Shown: positions 8,903-18,456, counted from the first letter of the stretch. The stretch is 64,000 nucleotides of DNA from CAIVAT01 sp037133475 (GCA_037133475.1 JBAXOB010000009.1:1-64000), one strand, 5' to 3'. A program made the numbers and translations. Notes: generated by a model from the sequence alone, not told the origin.

Positions 8903-9175
8903 TCAGTTATCCTTCCAGTTCCACCATTTCAGCAGTTCCGGATCACGCTCTTCCGGTTTTGTTCCTGCAAAATACACGGCACAGCGGAAACAGTAAAGCA
9001 GACAACGATCCTGCACTGCTCCGGCAAACCGGTTCGACCTGTCAAAGAGTAACGCCGGATCCTGGTCAACGAGGTCATCCACAGAGGTGATCCCGATATT
9101 CCACAGATCAAGTGCGACCGACTTTCCGATACCTGGAATGATCATTAACTCCCTGATGGATTCCTCCCTGTTCAT
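8903..9175 (-). CDS. Cdd1-like helix-hairpin-helix protein
   Basis: 90 residues. The helix-hairpin-helix core is IRELMIIPGIGKSVALDLWN, followed by IGITSVDDLVDQDPALLF, then a cysteine-containing segment (DRCLLYCFRCAVYF) and the conserved tail LLKWWNW. This matches the Pfam Cdd1 (pathogenicity locus) family in length and in all blocks, so it appears complete. HhH motifs usually bind DNA non-specifically; the biological role of the family is unknown. The VOC remnant follows immediately downstream on the same strand. Confidence 0.85.
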   Translation of the reverse strand: MNREESIRELMIIPGIGKSVALDLWNIGITSVDDLVDQDPALLFDRSNRFAGAVQDRCLLYCFRCAVYFAGTKPEERDPELLKWWNWKDN

Positions 9176-9451
9176 TGCAGAAAATTTTTATCGTTATGGC
9201 GCTGGAATTTTACTTTATACTGATCGCTTAAGGCAACGTACATGTTGCGAAAAACCTGAAACAACCAGCCATCCATAATTTTACACTATTGAAAACGGGA
9301 GCTGTCATCCTCTTTCCGGTGAGGACAGATAAGGCATTGTTATGCATCTCTCCGACAAAGGTTAAAATGGTGTTGCTCCGCAACAAAATTAACCATTTAA
9401 ACAAAGATCCGGCATTCACTATGCCTGGGATTTCAACCCGACGCGGGCAGA

Positions 9452-11506
9452 TTAAGGAACTAAGCTGATCCTTATCGCCTTTCCCATTTTCCATGTATCG
9501 AAATCCCCCGCCGGTCCCTCTTGCCGGAATTCCGGGTAGAGATCCCAGTCAGCATCAGTTACTTTCTCAAGATGGAACTCCTTTTTCGGATCTCTCAGCT
9601 GTTCCCTTATCGCCTCCGGGAAGGCCTTGTTCAGCCGGCATTTTTCCCACTCACGGATGGCGTCGAGCAATACACCCGTATTCGGGTTTTTCCGCAGTGA
9701 CTCCAGCGAGGTGGCCATGGCAAAGCCCGCGTTATAGCCGGCCGACCTGGCCAGCATCCACTCCATCTCGGCAAGGGTGGTCTTTTCGGTAAGGAGGTAC
9801 CAGCCCAGCATATGGGGCAGGTAATTCCGGCCGAACAGCCCCTGGTTGTCGAGCCGGTACTGCTGCATGCTCTCGGTAAAGCCGCCGTTCCAGGGCTCCC
9901 CCCAGTTGCAGTAGCTGTTGATATGCCAGTAAAAGGGTTCGGAATTGCTGGTCCCGTTCAGCACAGTGTGATCGAGGTGATCATAAAATGTTTTGGCAAA
10001 GAGCTCCATGGCATAATCCCCCTGTCCGGAGGAGAGGCACCCTTCATGGCCGTCGAAATCCATCTGTTCCAGCCCGGTTTCATTGAAACGGGCAGCCAGC
10101 TTTGCGGCGATCTCCTGCTGCAGGGCGAGGTTTGGCAGAAAAACCTTGTAGGGATGATCCATCAGTTTGGCCACCTCAGTACCCTGGCTGTGAGAGGATA
10201 CCTTTGTGCCAAACGCACCCCGTTTGCAGCCTGCCAGGGTAAAGGGTTTGACCGGTGTGACCGAGTCATATTGAACCAGCTCCCGGCCGATTCTTACCGT
10301 GTGCAGCCAGTTGGCTTTGGCATTGTTGAAGTATTCGGGACTTTCAATGCCGATCACGGTCACTGTATCGCCAATATCCCGCGTCAGCCGGCTATATCCC
10401 GTTACGGCCAGCCTGGGGTCGGGAACAGGCGTGACATAAGGATCGCCGGTGTTGATGAAATCGGTCAGGGTATGGGCGCCCAGCATGATGCCAAGGGCCG
10501 CGGCCCTGGCCAGGCATTGTTTGAAACCGTCAATCCCGTGGGGGAACCAGAGGGAATCAAGTTCATAATGTCCCCAGCTTTTCCAGGCATTCATGTGGTA
10601 GAGGGTCCTCAGGTTGGCACGCCTGGTATAGGCGAGCAGTTCATCCACCGTGGATTCTGAATAATCGGCAATCAGGTAGGAACGTCCCGGCTGGGGCGAC
10701 ATCTTCCCCCAAACCCCATTGACAAGCGGGTGGGGAAGACTTTCGGCCACCTCAATCTTCCCGATGGTTTCGAGCGTTTTATCGGCGGCACAGCCAAAGA
10801 GGGCGATGGCCGACCCTTCGGTGGTCTCTCCCTCCAAAGGCGGGACCGGCATATTTGGAAATTGTCCCCACCAGCCGTCAACACGCCGGGGGCGCGACCT
10901 GTCCATCGAAAAGGCCTGCAGGAGAGATCCCCCTTCGCTCTTTTTGGCCGTATTTCCCCTGGAGGGATCGGAACCCTCGTCATTCAGGGGATATCCTCCA
11001 AGGGTTTTAGCATTGAGTACCTGGAGCCCCATGGCAAAGTCACGGTTACGGGCAACCCCGATGATCTCACCAACCGTTTCCCCAATCTTCAGGGGATAGG
11101 GGCCCCAAACCACCAGGTCGACTCTCCCGGCCGGCCGGACATTGAGAATTTCAAACCTCAGGTGGGTAGGCGATTGGTGCGTTCGAACCTTTACCGTGAT
11201 GTTGCTCTTTCGGAAGGTGAGTACAAGGATACCTGAACCAGGATCCCCCTTCTCCTCTGAATAAGCGGCCCCGGAAGGCGATTCCCATTGTCCGCCGACC
11301 TTTACCTGCAGCAGGGGGGCGGGTTGTTCCGCATCCAGGTATTCCTTTTCCCGGACCCTGTCGTACAGCCTGCTGACGGCGCCCGTTTCAGAGAGGGTGA
11401 TATTGAGATCCCCCGCTTTAAAAACAGGCTGGGCAGAAAGAAAACCTGGCAGGCAACCGGTCATCCAGCAGAGGCAGGTTGTGAAGAGGAACGACTGTAG
11501 GCGCAT
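9452..11506 (-). CDS. Secreted glycoside-hydrolase-like protein
   Basis: 684 residues with a signal peptide (residues 1-25, ending FLSAQ). The N-terminal 270 residues are beta-rich, as in the domains preceding TIM barrels of alpha-galactosidase-like enzymes. The second half carries barrel-like elements: LRTLYHMNAWKSWGHYELD, MLGAHTLTDFI, ETGLEQMDFDGHEGC and EPFYWHINSYCNWGEPWNGG. Asp in MDFDGHEG and Glu in the later block are candidate catalytic acids. The likely role is hydrolysis of a polysaccharide in the periplasm or at the surface. No SusC/SusD pair is adjacent, so this is not a classical polysaccharide utilisation locus. The exact glycosidase family is not assigned. Confidence 0.6.
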   Translation of the reverse strand: MRLQSFLFTTCLCWMTGCLPGFLSAQPVFKAGDLNITLSETGAVSRLYDRVREKEYLDAEQPAPLLQVKVGGQWESPSGAAYSEEKGDPGSGILVLTFRKSNITVKVRTHQSPTHLRFEILNVRPAGRVDLVVWGPYPLKIGETVGEIIGVARNRDFAMGLQVLNAKTLGGYPLNDEGSDPSRGNTAKKSEGGSLLQAFSMDRSRPRRVDGWWGQFPNMPVPPLEGETTEGSAIALFGCAADKTLETIGKIEVAESLPHPLVNGVWGKMSPQPGRSYLIADYSESTVDELLAYTRRANLRTLYHMNAWKSWGHYELDSLWFPHGIDGFKQCLARAAALGIMLGAHTLTDFINTGDPYVTPVPDPRLAVTGYSRLTRDIGDTVTVIGIESPEYFNNAKANWLHTVRIGRELVQYDSVTPVKPFTLAGCKRGAFGTKVSSHSQGTEVAKLMDHPYKVFLPNLALQQEIAAKLAARFNETGLEQMDFDGHEGCLSSGQGDYAMELFAKTFYDHLDHTVLNGTSNSEPFYWHINSYCNWGEPWNGGFTESMQQYRLDNQGLFGRNYLPHMLGWYLLTEKTTLAEMEWMLARSAGYNAGFAMATSLESLRKNPNTGVLLDAIREWEKCRLNKAFPEAIREQLRDPKKEFHLEKVTDADWDLYPEFRQEGPAGDFDTWKMGKAIRISLVP

Positions 11507-11676
11507 GGGTGTGGTTTTGATCCAAAACTACGAAAAAAATGTGAAGTGATCTGCCCGGGTTTATCTCCCCGTTATCTTCAACTCAACTGCCGGTTCCGAC
11601 AGTTCAGCCCTTTTTTTCTTGGGCTCCTGCGGAGGAATGACTTGTTTTGCGCATTAATCCGAAACGTTCATCAAAA

Positions 11677-12255
11677 ATGAAAAAAATTCTGATCATCAAC
11701 GGCCATCCAAACAAAAGCAGCTTTTGCAACGGGCTGGCCCAGGCCTATAAACAGGGCGCATCTGCGGCGGGAGCCGAAATTACGGAGATCAATATCGGGG
11801 AGCTGAAGTTTAACCCGAATTTACAATCGGGATACCAGCAACGCACGGAACTGGAAGATGACCTGGTCGCGGCATGGAACAAGATCAAATGGGCCGACCA
11901 CCTGGTTTGGATCCATCCCGTTTGGTGGGGTGGACTTCCCGCCATTACCAAGGGGTTTATCGACCGCCTGTTTTTACCGGGATTTGCCTTCCAATACCGC
12001 GAGAACTCAGTTTGGTGGGATAAACTGCTTGCCGGCAAAACCGCAGGCATTATCACCACCCTTGACCAGCCCGGCTGGTATTACCGTTTGATGTACGGGA
12101 AGCCCAGTATAAACCAGTTAAAAAAGTCGACACTGGAATTCTGCGGCGTAAAACCCGTAAAGGTGACCTGCCTGGGACCCGTAAAAAATTCAACCCCGGA
12201 AAACCGGCGGCAATGGCTGAACAGGGTGGAACGGATGGGCAGGAAATTGCAATAA
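11677..12255 (+). CDS. NAD(P)H:quinone oxidoreductase-like flavoprotein
   Basis: 192 residues, flavodoxin-like fold of the Flavodoxin_2 family (NQO1/MdaB/KefF type). It begins MKKILIINGHPN and carries S-F in the FMN/FAD phosphate loop, DHLVWIHPVWWGGLPAITKG as the conserved second block, and GKTAGIITTLDQPGWY. It probably transfers two electrons from NAD(P)H to quinones or modulates a transporter. I chose the ATG at 11677, which begins the first strand, over a TTG thirty bases upstream. It converges on the rhodanese gene. Confidence 0.85.
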   Translation: MKKILIINGHPNKSSFCNGLAQAYKQGASAAGAEITEINIGELKFNPNLQSGYQQRTELEDDLVAAWNKIKWADHLVWIHPVWWGGLPAITKGFIDRLFLPGFAFQYRENSVWWDKLLAGKTAGIITTLDQPGWYYRLMYGKPSINQLKKSTLEFCGVKPVKVTCLGPVKNSTPENRRQWLNRVERMGRKLQ

Positions 12256-12290
12256 ATTGCAGGAAAACCGCGAAAAGGGCTGCAGGCCGG

Positions 12291-12740
12291 TTAGTCCATC
12301 GGGTACCCGAAATCGGTCCAGTCGACTTTAAGGTTTTGTTTCAGGTTCAGCAGTTTGGAATTCGTAAACCCACGCTCCTTCAGCAGGTTGAAGGCAGGCC
12401 TGATATTGGGGCAGTTCCGGAAGGGACAGCATCCGCAGTAGATAACCACCATCCTCTCTTTTGCTATCCCGGCCAGCGATTTACCCAGTTTGTCGAGATT
12501 GGTCTTATTGGTCATGCTGCCGATGTTGATGGCCCCCTTGATATTGGCCAGCGGACCCACGTTGTAAATCACCGGTTTTGCTGCTTTCGGGTTGCTTAGC
12601 AGGCTGGCCAGGGCATCGGGCGCCATGAGATCCTTTGCAGTCCAGGGCTCGCCGGTCTGGGCCTGCAAAATGGCTGTAAAAAATGTCAGGAAAATGATAA
12701 GAAAGGCAGTAAGCCTGGTTTTTTGATTCTTCATATGCAT
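12291..12740 (-). CDS. Secreted rhodanese-like protein
   Basis: 149 residues with a signal peptide (ends AILQAQ). The mature part is a single rhodanese domain: DALASLLSNP, KPVIYNVGPLANIKGAINIG and VVIYCGCCPFRNCPNIRPA. The active-site loop holds Cys in YCGCCPF, with two extra cysteines nearby, so sulfur transfer or a thiol-redox function is plausible in the periplasm. The gap to the next minus-strand gene (12794) is short, but the two are unrelated. Confidence 0.8.
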   Translation of the reverse strand: MHMKNQKTRLTAFLIIFLTFFTAILQAQTGEPWTAKDLMAPDALASLLSNPKAAKPVIYNVGPLANIKGAINIGSMTNKTNLDKLGKSLAGIAKERMVVIYCGCCPFRNCPNIRPAFNLLKERGFTNSKLLNLKQNLKVDWTDFGYPMD

Positions 12741-12793
12741 GTATCTATATTATTGCAAAGATATAAAAAACTTTCTTCAACAGGGGCCCGTAT

Positions 12794-13963
12794 TTATACT
12801 GTGGTCTCAATAAATTCTGACAGATCGGAGTAGAGGATCTCCTCGAATTCCGAGAACCTGCTTTCCGCGACCTCGGCAAAGAGGTAGATGGCCATGGGCA
12901 GGGTGGTATAATCCATCTTGACATAAAATAAAACCCCGGAGAAGTGGGCGATGAACTTCTCATAGTTGAACCGGATACGGCTTTTATCCAGCTGTTTCGG
13001 AATATCGATTCCGAACATGCCATAAAGCCTGTCGCCGCGCTTCTCCAGGATTTCAGCCCAGTCGGGCTTTTTCTGCTGAAAATAGTATTCATAGGGGTTG
13101 ATGCCATAAAAATAATATTCCACATCGGCAACACAGAAACCCATGAACCGCATCGGGTTGATTTCAATGGCGACAAAGTTCCCGTCGGCCTCCTGCCGCA
13201 TTTCGAGATGAAACGGGAAGTTGCGCAGGTCACGCAGCCTGGCGATCTCCCGGAGGTACCGCATGATGGCGTCGTGGTATTTCATCACAATCTCTCCGGA
13301 AGTCATGTAGAGCCTGTCGCTCATATCCGACCTGGAGCCAAAGAGGTGGGTGAGGATGTTGAGGATGACCGGTTCCCCGCTGTCATTGAAATAGGCGTCG
13401 ATGGCAATTTCAGTACCTTCGATATACCTTTCTATTAAAAACTCATTCAGGCTGACCACCACATCCGGAAAAACATGCTGCATGAGTTTCACCTCCTTTT
13501 TGATCCCTGCCAGTGCTGCCGGCCAGTCTGATGCGTGGTGAACCGCATGAATGCCGATACTGGCAAAACCCCTGACAGGTTTGATCACAAAGGGGATCTC
13601 CAGCGCGGATACATCAATTTGATCAAGTTCTTCAAATGAATAGGTATGGAACCACATATGCGGGTTGAGCCGGGAGAATATTTCACGGAGTTTTGATTTA
13701 TCCTTGAAGAAATTGACATTCCGGGTCACGGCAAGTTCCGGCGCATACTGGTTCAGCAGCTCGGTTGCGTTTTCCGAATTGCTGTAAAGGAGCCGGGCCT
13801 CCCCCGTTTTCAGCGCTGCAAAAAAGGGTTCGGTTTCAACCAGGTTCATCTCCCCGGCCCGGGCAAGACTCCTGGCAAAGGCTGTTGCCAGCACGGGAAC
13901 CTGCAACCTGACGACGGTTTGCTGGAGGAAATCGGAAACATAGGGTTTTTCGAGTATGATCAT
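12794..13963 (-). CDS. ATP-grasp domain protein
   Basis: 389 residues. The ATP-grasp core shows FVIKPVRGFASIGIHAV (nucleotide-binding lysine and loop), FLIERYIEGTEIAIDAYF and FVAIEINPMRFMGF, where Glu and Asn coordinate Mg-ATP. The N-terminal 110 residues form a pre-grasp domain. Such enzymes ligate a carboxylate to an amine, often making dipeptides or modifying amino acids; the substrate is not evident. It is divergent from the L,D-transpeptidase gene, and a cell-wall link is only suggested by that neighbourhood. Confidence 0.8.
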   Translation of the reverse strand: MIILEKPYVSDFLQQTVVRLQVPVLATAFARSLARAGEMNLVETEPFFAALKTGEARLLYSNSENATELLNQYAPELAVTRNVNFFKDKSKLREIFSRLNPHMWFHTYSFEELDQIDVSALEIPFVIKPVRGFASIGIHAVHHASDWPAALAGIKKEVKLMQHVFPDVVVSLNEFLIERYIEGTEIAIDAYFNDSGEPVILNILTHLFGSRSDMSDRLYMTSGEIVMKYHDAIMRYLREIARLRDLRNFPFHLEMRQEADGNFVAIEINPMRFMGFCVADVEYYFYGINPYEYYFQQKKPDWAEILEKRGDRLYGMFGIDIPKQLDKSRIRFNYEKFIAHFSGVLFYVKMDYTTLPMAIYLFAEVAESRFSEFEEILYSDLSEFIETTV

Positions 13964-14172
13964 TGCTGTTGAAAAATGTCGGTTTCTGCCGGAGTTATAG
14001 CCTGATCCCGGCTGCCTGGATCAGGAAAAGGAAAGCAAGTATAAGCAAATTTACCGGTCATGCAAGGGGTTGCCCCTGTTTGATGCCTCCCTGCCGGGGA
14101 ATTCCATGGTTTAATATTTTTATCATGCCCGGTTTATCCCTGTATGATTTAATGAGATACCTTTACATCCGT

Positions 14173-15783
14173 ATGAAAATTATGAAACACTGCAGCTACC
14201 CGCTGGCCATTATCCTGTTCGCCCTGTTACTGGCTGGAAATTCTTGTAAAAGCGGCAAAAAGGAAAGATCGGGCAACCATGGCGACAGCCATTTGCGCGG
14301 GGTTGTCAACCACCGCAGCAACCTGCCTTTCGACAGCAACCTGGTGGCTGCCTTCTACCGCACCTATCCTCTTGTGGACAAATACCGCAAAGAGGTGGAG
14401 ATCGTTTACCGCCAGCACCACTATAACCAGATCTGGTACGATGGCAAGGGGGTGGTCGAGTTCGGCCAGACCCTCTTCGACAAGGTGCGGGAACTGGCCA
14501 CGGAAGGGCTGAGTTCAACGTTCCCATACCAGGATAAAGTTGCAGGTATTTTTGATACGGATGCGAAGGACAGGCTAACGCCAACCGAAACGGATCTGAT
14601 GCTTACCAACCTGTACCTTTTCTATGCCGGGAAGGTGTACAAGGGGGTGAGCGATTCCACCACCACGGCCCTGGGCTGGCTGCTCCCGCGCAAGCAGGTC
14701 TCCTACAAGGCCCTGCTCGACTCGGTAATTTCAGATCCCGACCTGATCGAACGCAACGACAGCATCCTCTTCAGCCAGTATTACAAATTGCGGGATGTGC
14801 TGAAACATTACCGTGATATCGAGAAAAAGGGAGGATGGAACCAGGTTGACCTGGATCCCAAACTGAAGGCCTATAAGCCCGGGGATTCGGCCCATGCGAT
14901 ACTGCAGATCAGGGAGCGGCTGTTTATTACCGGCGACATCGGCCGGAATAACGGCAGCTCCAGGTATGACACGGAGTTGGCGGATGCAGTAAAAAGATAC
15001 CAGGTACGCAATGGTTACAATCCCGGCAATCTGATCGTCCCGAAACTTATCAGGGAGATGAATGTGCCTGTTTCGGAACGGATAAAGAAGATCATCGTCA
15101 ACATGGAGCGTTGCCGGTGGATCTCCCCTGAAATTGCCAGGACAAGAACCTATATCGTGGTGAATATTCCCTCGTTCAGGCTGAACCTGATCCGCGATGG
15201 CAAAAGCGAACTTGTCTCTGCAGTGGTCACCGGGGCGAACCTGACGCAAACCGTCATCTTCAGCGGCATGATGCGGTATATTGTATTCAGCCCATACTGG
15301 AACCTGCCGCAGAGCATCATCAACAAAGAGGTAAAACCAGGGATGGCAAAACATAAAAATTACCTGGAGACCCACAACATGGAATGGAACAACGGTCAGG
15401 TGCGGCAGAAACCGGGGAAAAACAACTCCCTGGGACTGGTTAAGTTCATCTTTCCGAATGCCGACGACATCTACATGCACGATACGCCGGCAAAGAGCCT
15501 GTTTGCAAGGGAAAGCAGGGCTTTCAGCCATGGCTGCATCCGGGTGGCAAAGCCAAGGGACCTGGCAATTGACATCCTGAAAGACGATCCTGCCTGGAGC
15601 CCTGCAAAAATCGATGCCGCCATGCATGCCGGCAAGGAAACCACCTGCGTGTTAAAAAGCAAAATACCGGTATATATCGGCTATTTCACGGCATGGGTTG
15701 ACCAGCAGGGGGTGGTAACCTTCTATGATGATATTTACCAGCGGGACGAGCGGCTGGCACAGCTGCTGTTTGACGAAAAATGA
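14173..15783 (+). CDS. L,D-transpeptidase lipoprotein (YcbB/LdtD type)
   Basis: About 536 residues from the ATG at 14173. The N-terminal MKIMKHCSYPLAIILFALLL with a following cysteine (AGNSCKSG) suggests a lipoprotein anchor. A peptidoglycan-binding scaffold domain covers about residues 40-260 and a PG_binding_1-like helix segment follows (ADAVKRYQVRNGY). The C-terminal YkuD domain carries the catalytic HGCIRV block. YcbB-type enzymes make 3-3 crosslinks in peptidoglycan or attach proteins to it. The frame stays open to 13963, but the extra 70 residues are not protein-like, so I take the start at the signal peptide (14182 is an alternative). Confidence 0.88.
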   Translation: MKIMKHCSYPLAIILFALLLAGNSCKSGKKERSGNHGDSHLRGVVNHRSNLPFDSNLVAAFYRTYPLVDKYRKEVEIVYRQHHYNQIWYDGKGVVEFGQTLFDKVRELATEGLSSTFPYQDKVAGIFDTDAKDRLTPTETDLMLTNLYLFYAGKVYKGVSDSTTTALGWLLPRKQVSYKALLDSVISDPDLIERNDSILFSQYYKLRDVLKHYRDIEKKGGWNQVDLDPKLKAYKPGDSAHAILQIRERLFITGDIGRNNGSSRYDTELADAVKRYQVRNGYNPGNLIVPKLIREMNVPVSERIKKIIVNMERCRWISPEIARTRTYIVVNIPSFRLNLIRDGKSELVSAVVTGANLTQTVIFSGMMRYIVFSPYWNLPQSIINKEVKPGMAKHKNYLETHNMEWNNGQVRQKPGKNNSLGLVKFIFPNADDIYMHDTPAKSLFARESRAFSHGCIRVAKPRDLAIDILKDDPAWSPAKIDAAMHAGKETTCVLKSKIPVYIGYFTAWVDQQGVVTFYDDIYQRDERLAQLLFDEK

Positions 15784-15795
15784 GGGTGGGGAAAA

Positions 15796-16293
15796 TTACA
15801 TGATCACGTCGATGCACTTGTAAAAGCGGCCGCGGTATCCTTCGGTGTCGAGGTCGCTGATGGTGATGCTGTGTGCCTTGCCCGAAGAGGCATGAATGAA
15901 CCGGGATTTCATCCCGTTGGCTTCACAAACGATGGCAACATGGCCGATATGGCCTTTATCCCTGAAACCATAAAAAACCAGGACATCGCCCACCTTGAAC
16001 TCTTCCGGTTTCAGTGCAGTGCCCAGCTTTTTGAATTCCCGTGAACTCCGGGGCAGGGCAAGGCAAAAATGGCGGAAAACAAAGTTGACGAAACCCGAAC
16101 AGTCAAAACCTTTTTTAGGATCTGACCCTGCCCTGCGGTAAGGTATGCCGATGTACTGTTTAGCAAAAGTGATCAGCTCGTTCCTGTCGATGGAGGTACC
16201 CGCAACGGCCTGTTTGGCAGATGGGGCTTCCTGCGCCTTCATAACGAATGAGAGCAGGAGAAACAGGGCAATCAGCGGAACACTTTTGAACAT
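15796..16293 (-). CDS. NlpC/P60 peptidase
   Basis: 165 residues with a signal peptide (residues 1-20). The NlpC/P60 fold is complete: catalytic Cys in FDCSGFVNFVF, the tyrosine-containing segment YIGIPYRRAGSDPK before it, and the His in GHIGHVAIV. It probably cleaves peptide bonds within peptidoglycan stems (gamma-D-Glu-diamino acid). No SH3 or LysM targeting domain is present. It converges on the L,D-transpeptidase gene with a 12-base gap, and both act on the same polymer. Confidence 0.92.
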   Translation of the reverse strand: MFKSVPLIALFLLLSFVMKAQEAPSAKQAVAGTSIDRNELITFAKQYIGIPYRRAGSDPKKGFDCSGFVNFVFRHFCLALPRSSREFKKLGTALKPEEFKVGDVLVFYGFRDKGHIGHVAIVCEANGMKSRFIHASSGKAHSITISDLDTEGYRGRFYKCIDVIM

Positions 16294-16402
16294 AGGCTAT
16301 GGTTTGTTCCCGCAAAGATACGAAACTTACCGATACAGGAGAGCGCGGATATCCCGCCGTTGCTGGTGGAAAAGGTAAAAGTCCGTGTATTGCAGATATG
16401 CG

Positions 16403-16410
16403 TACCTTTG
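16403..16410 (+). promoter_or_regulatory. Candidate -7 box just before the YkuD_2 gene
   Basis: TACCTTTG fits TAnnTTTG and ends only four bases before the ATG at 16415. If used, the transcript would be nearly leaderless. No clear -33 TTTG is seen. Confidence 0.3.
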
Positions 16411-16414
16411 CGAC

Positions 16415-17095
16415 ATGCGAAAATATCTCCTCATTCTCCTGGCATTCGTGGCACCGGTCATGAATCGGGCGGGCTCCGGCAAGCCGGTTACGGCAGCGGA
16501 TGATCAGCATACCCTCTTTGAGGAGATGAACCTGGCAGCCAGGGGCCTCTCGGGGGAGGTGTTTCAGCTTGCCCTGAAGGGGCTCAGGAAACTTGAACAA
16601 AGCGGCAGGCTCATGAACCCGGGTATCCTGACCATCGTCGATTTTTCCCAGTCGAGTAAAAACAAACGGCTTTATGTGATCGACCTGGTACACAAAACCC
16701 TGTTATTCAATACTTATGTAGCCCACGGGAGGAACACCGGCGAGGAGTTTGCGACACGTTTTTCGAATGTGACAGGTTCCTGTAAGAGCAGCCTGGGCTT
16801 TTTTGTGACGAAGGGAAAGAACCTCGGCGCGAGTGTAGGATTGTCGCTCATCCTGGATGGAATGGAAAAGGGTATTAACGACAATGCGCTTAGCCGTGCT
16901 ATCATCGTTCATGGCGCCGCCTATGCCACTGAGAATTTCATCCGGAAAACAGGGAGACTTGGAAGAAGTTTCGGCTGCCCGTCAGTGCCGCCAGAGCTTA
17001 TCAAACCCGTTGTTGAAGCCATCAAGGGAGGCACCTGCCTGTTTATCTATCACAAGGACGACCTCTATATCAGCCATTCCGCCCTGCTGAATTAA
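16415..17095 (+). CDS. Murein L,D-transpeptidase catalytic domain protein (YkuD_2)
   Basis: 226 residues with a signal peptide (MRKYLLILLAFVAPVM). The YkuD_2-type domain shows LTIVDFSQSSKNKRLYVID, then FNTYVAHGRNTGEEFA, FFVTKG, and the active-site part IVHGAAYATENF with RSFGCPSVPPE carrying the catalytic Cys. This is a periplasmic enzyme acting on peptidoglycan. I chose the ATG at 16415 because it begins the signal peptide; a GTG 30 bases upstream is less likely. It forms a cell-wall group with the L,D-transpeptidase and NlpC genes just upstream, though on separate transcripts. Confidence 0.88.
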   Translation: MRKYLLILLAFVAPVMNRAGSGKPVTAADDQHTLFEEMNLAARGLSGEVFQLALKGLRKLEQSGRLMNPGILTIVDFSQSSKNKRLYVIDLVHKTLLFNTYVAHGRNTGEEFATRFSNVTGSCKSSLGFFVTKGKNLGASVGLSLILDGMEKGINDNALSRAIIVHGAAYATENFIRKTGRLGRSFGCPSVPPELIKPVVEAIKGGTCLFIYHKDDLYISHSALLN

Positions 17096-17130
17096 CCTGC
17101 AAAGCTGCCCCAGCCTATCGCCTTTTATGC

Positions 17131-17138
17131 TAACTTTG
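17131..17138 (+). promoter_or_regulatory. Candidate -7 box upstream of the aldo/keto reductase
   Basis: TAACTTTG fits TAnnTTTG, 122 bases before the ATG at 17261. It would give a leader of about 115 nucleotides. Confidence 0.3.
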
Positions 17139-17260
17139 TATTGCATAACTGAATTTCCTGCAAACGGGAATGAACCTTAGGAAGAAACCGGAAAGCGGAG
17201 CATGCAGCTTAACTCATTGCACCCCCGGTCAGGAAATGAAACTCTTTTAAATAAAACCTG

Positions 17261-18241
17261 ATGGAATATATCAGATTCGGCAATACAGGAATAAAGGTGT
17301 CGAGGTTATGCCTGGGTACCATGACCTATGGCAAACCAACAGAGCGCTGGCCCTGGGCCTTGACGGAAGAACAGGGCAGACCCTTTATTCAAAAGGCGCT
17401 GGAGTTGGGGATCAATTTTTTTGACTCGGCCGATATGTACTCAGCGGGAGCCAGCGAAGAGGTGCTTGGCAGGGCGCTCCGCGATTTTGCCCGGCGCGAC
17501 GAGGTGGTAATCGCCACCAAGGTGTTTCACCCCATGAGCCAGGCGCCCAACGACCGCGGGCTTTCACGCAAACACATCATGAGTTCGGTTGATGGCAGCC
17601 TGAGACGGCTGCAGACCGACTACATCGACCTTTACCAGATACACCGCTGGGATTATGAAACCCCTGTTGAGGAGACCATGGAGGCGCTTCACGACATCGT
17701 AAAGGCAGGCAAGGTGCGGTATATCGGTGCCTCCTCGATGTATGCATGGCAATTTGCCAAGGCGCTTTTCACCTCCGACCTTCACGGCTGGACCCGTTTT
17801 GTTTCAATGCAACCCCATTACAACCTGCTTTACCGGGAAGAGGAGCGGGAGATGATCCCCCTGTGCCGGGATCAGAAAATCGCCGTCATCCCCTGGTCGC
17901 CCCTGGCACGGGGATTGTTGTCAGGGAAAAGATCGAAGGAACGGAATGAGACCATCCGTGCCCGGACCGACGAATTTGGCAAGATGCTGTATGCCGCCGA
18001 TTCGGATTTTACCATCGTTGACCGTCTTTCAGAAATAGCCGCGCAAAGGGGGTTACCCGATGCACAGGTCGCCCTGGCCTGGATGCTGGGCAAACCCATT
18101 ATCACTGCCCCGATCATCGGGGCAAGCAAACCGGGGCACCTCGAAGATGCGGTTGCCGCCCTGTCGGTCAAACTGACCCCTGATGAAATCACGCGGCTGG
18201 AGGAGCTTTACGTGCCCCACCGTGTCCTGGGCCACGGCTGA
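17261..18241 (+). CDS. Aldo/keto reductase
   Basis: 326 residues, a full-length aldo/keto reductase with the TIM-barrel blocks in order: VSRLCLGTMTYG, FFDSADMYSAGASEEVLG (catalytic Asp and Tyr), EVVIATKV (Lys), YIDLYQIHRWD (His) and the C-terminal NADPH-binding ITAPIIGASKPGHLEDAV. It reduces aldehydes or ketones with NADPH; the substrate is unknown. It is most like the AKR11/12 YajO-type branch. The next small gene begins 32 bases downstream. Confidence 0.93.
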   Translation: MEYIRFGNTGIKVSRLCLGTMTYGKPTERWPWALTEEQGRPFIQKALELGINFFDSADMYSAGASEEVLGRALRDFARRDEVVIATKVFHPMSQAPNDRGLSRKHIMSSVDGSLRRLQTDYIDLYQIHRWDYETPVEETMEALHDIVKAGKVRYIGASSMYAWQFAKALFTSDLHGWTRFVSMQPHYNLLYREEEREMIPLCRDQKIAVIPWSPLARGLLSGKRSKERNETIRARTDEFGKMLYAADSDFTIVDRLSEIAAQRGLPDAQVALAWMLGKPIITAPIIGASKPGHLEDAVAALSVKLTPDEITRLEELYVPHRVLGHG

Positions 18242-18272
18242 AAGGATAAGTCACACGCTGAATCCGGATACC

Positions 18273-18455
18273 ATGGAACCTGAATACCCTGTAAGCGAAC
18301 CACCATTATCCTCCCCGGCAACATCGGATAACCCCGGTCTGCCCGAAACACCCCCGGTCCCTGCAAAGAGGCTGCTGGCGCTGCGGCTGGTATCGCTTGG
18401 GTTAACCCTTGCCATCATCGTCTTCCTTGTACTGATCATCAATAAACTCAGATAG
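18273..18455 (+). CDS. Small single-span membrane protein
   Basis: 60 residues: a proline-rich N-terminus of about 32 residues and one hydrophobic helix (VSLGLTLAIIVFLVLIINKL) at the C-terminus. The start is the ATG at 18273. It is one base from the next gene, so the two are co-transcribed. No family recognised. Confidence 0.5.
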   Translation: MEPEYPVSEPPLSSPATSDNPGLPETPPVPAKRLLALRLVSLGLTLAIIVFLVLIINKLR

Positions 18456-18456
18456 C

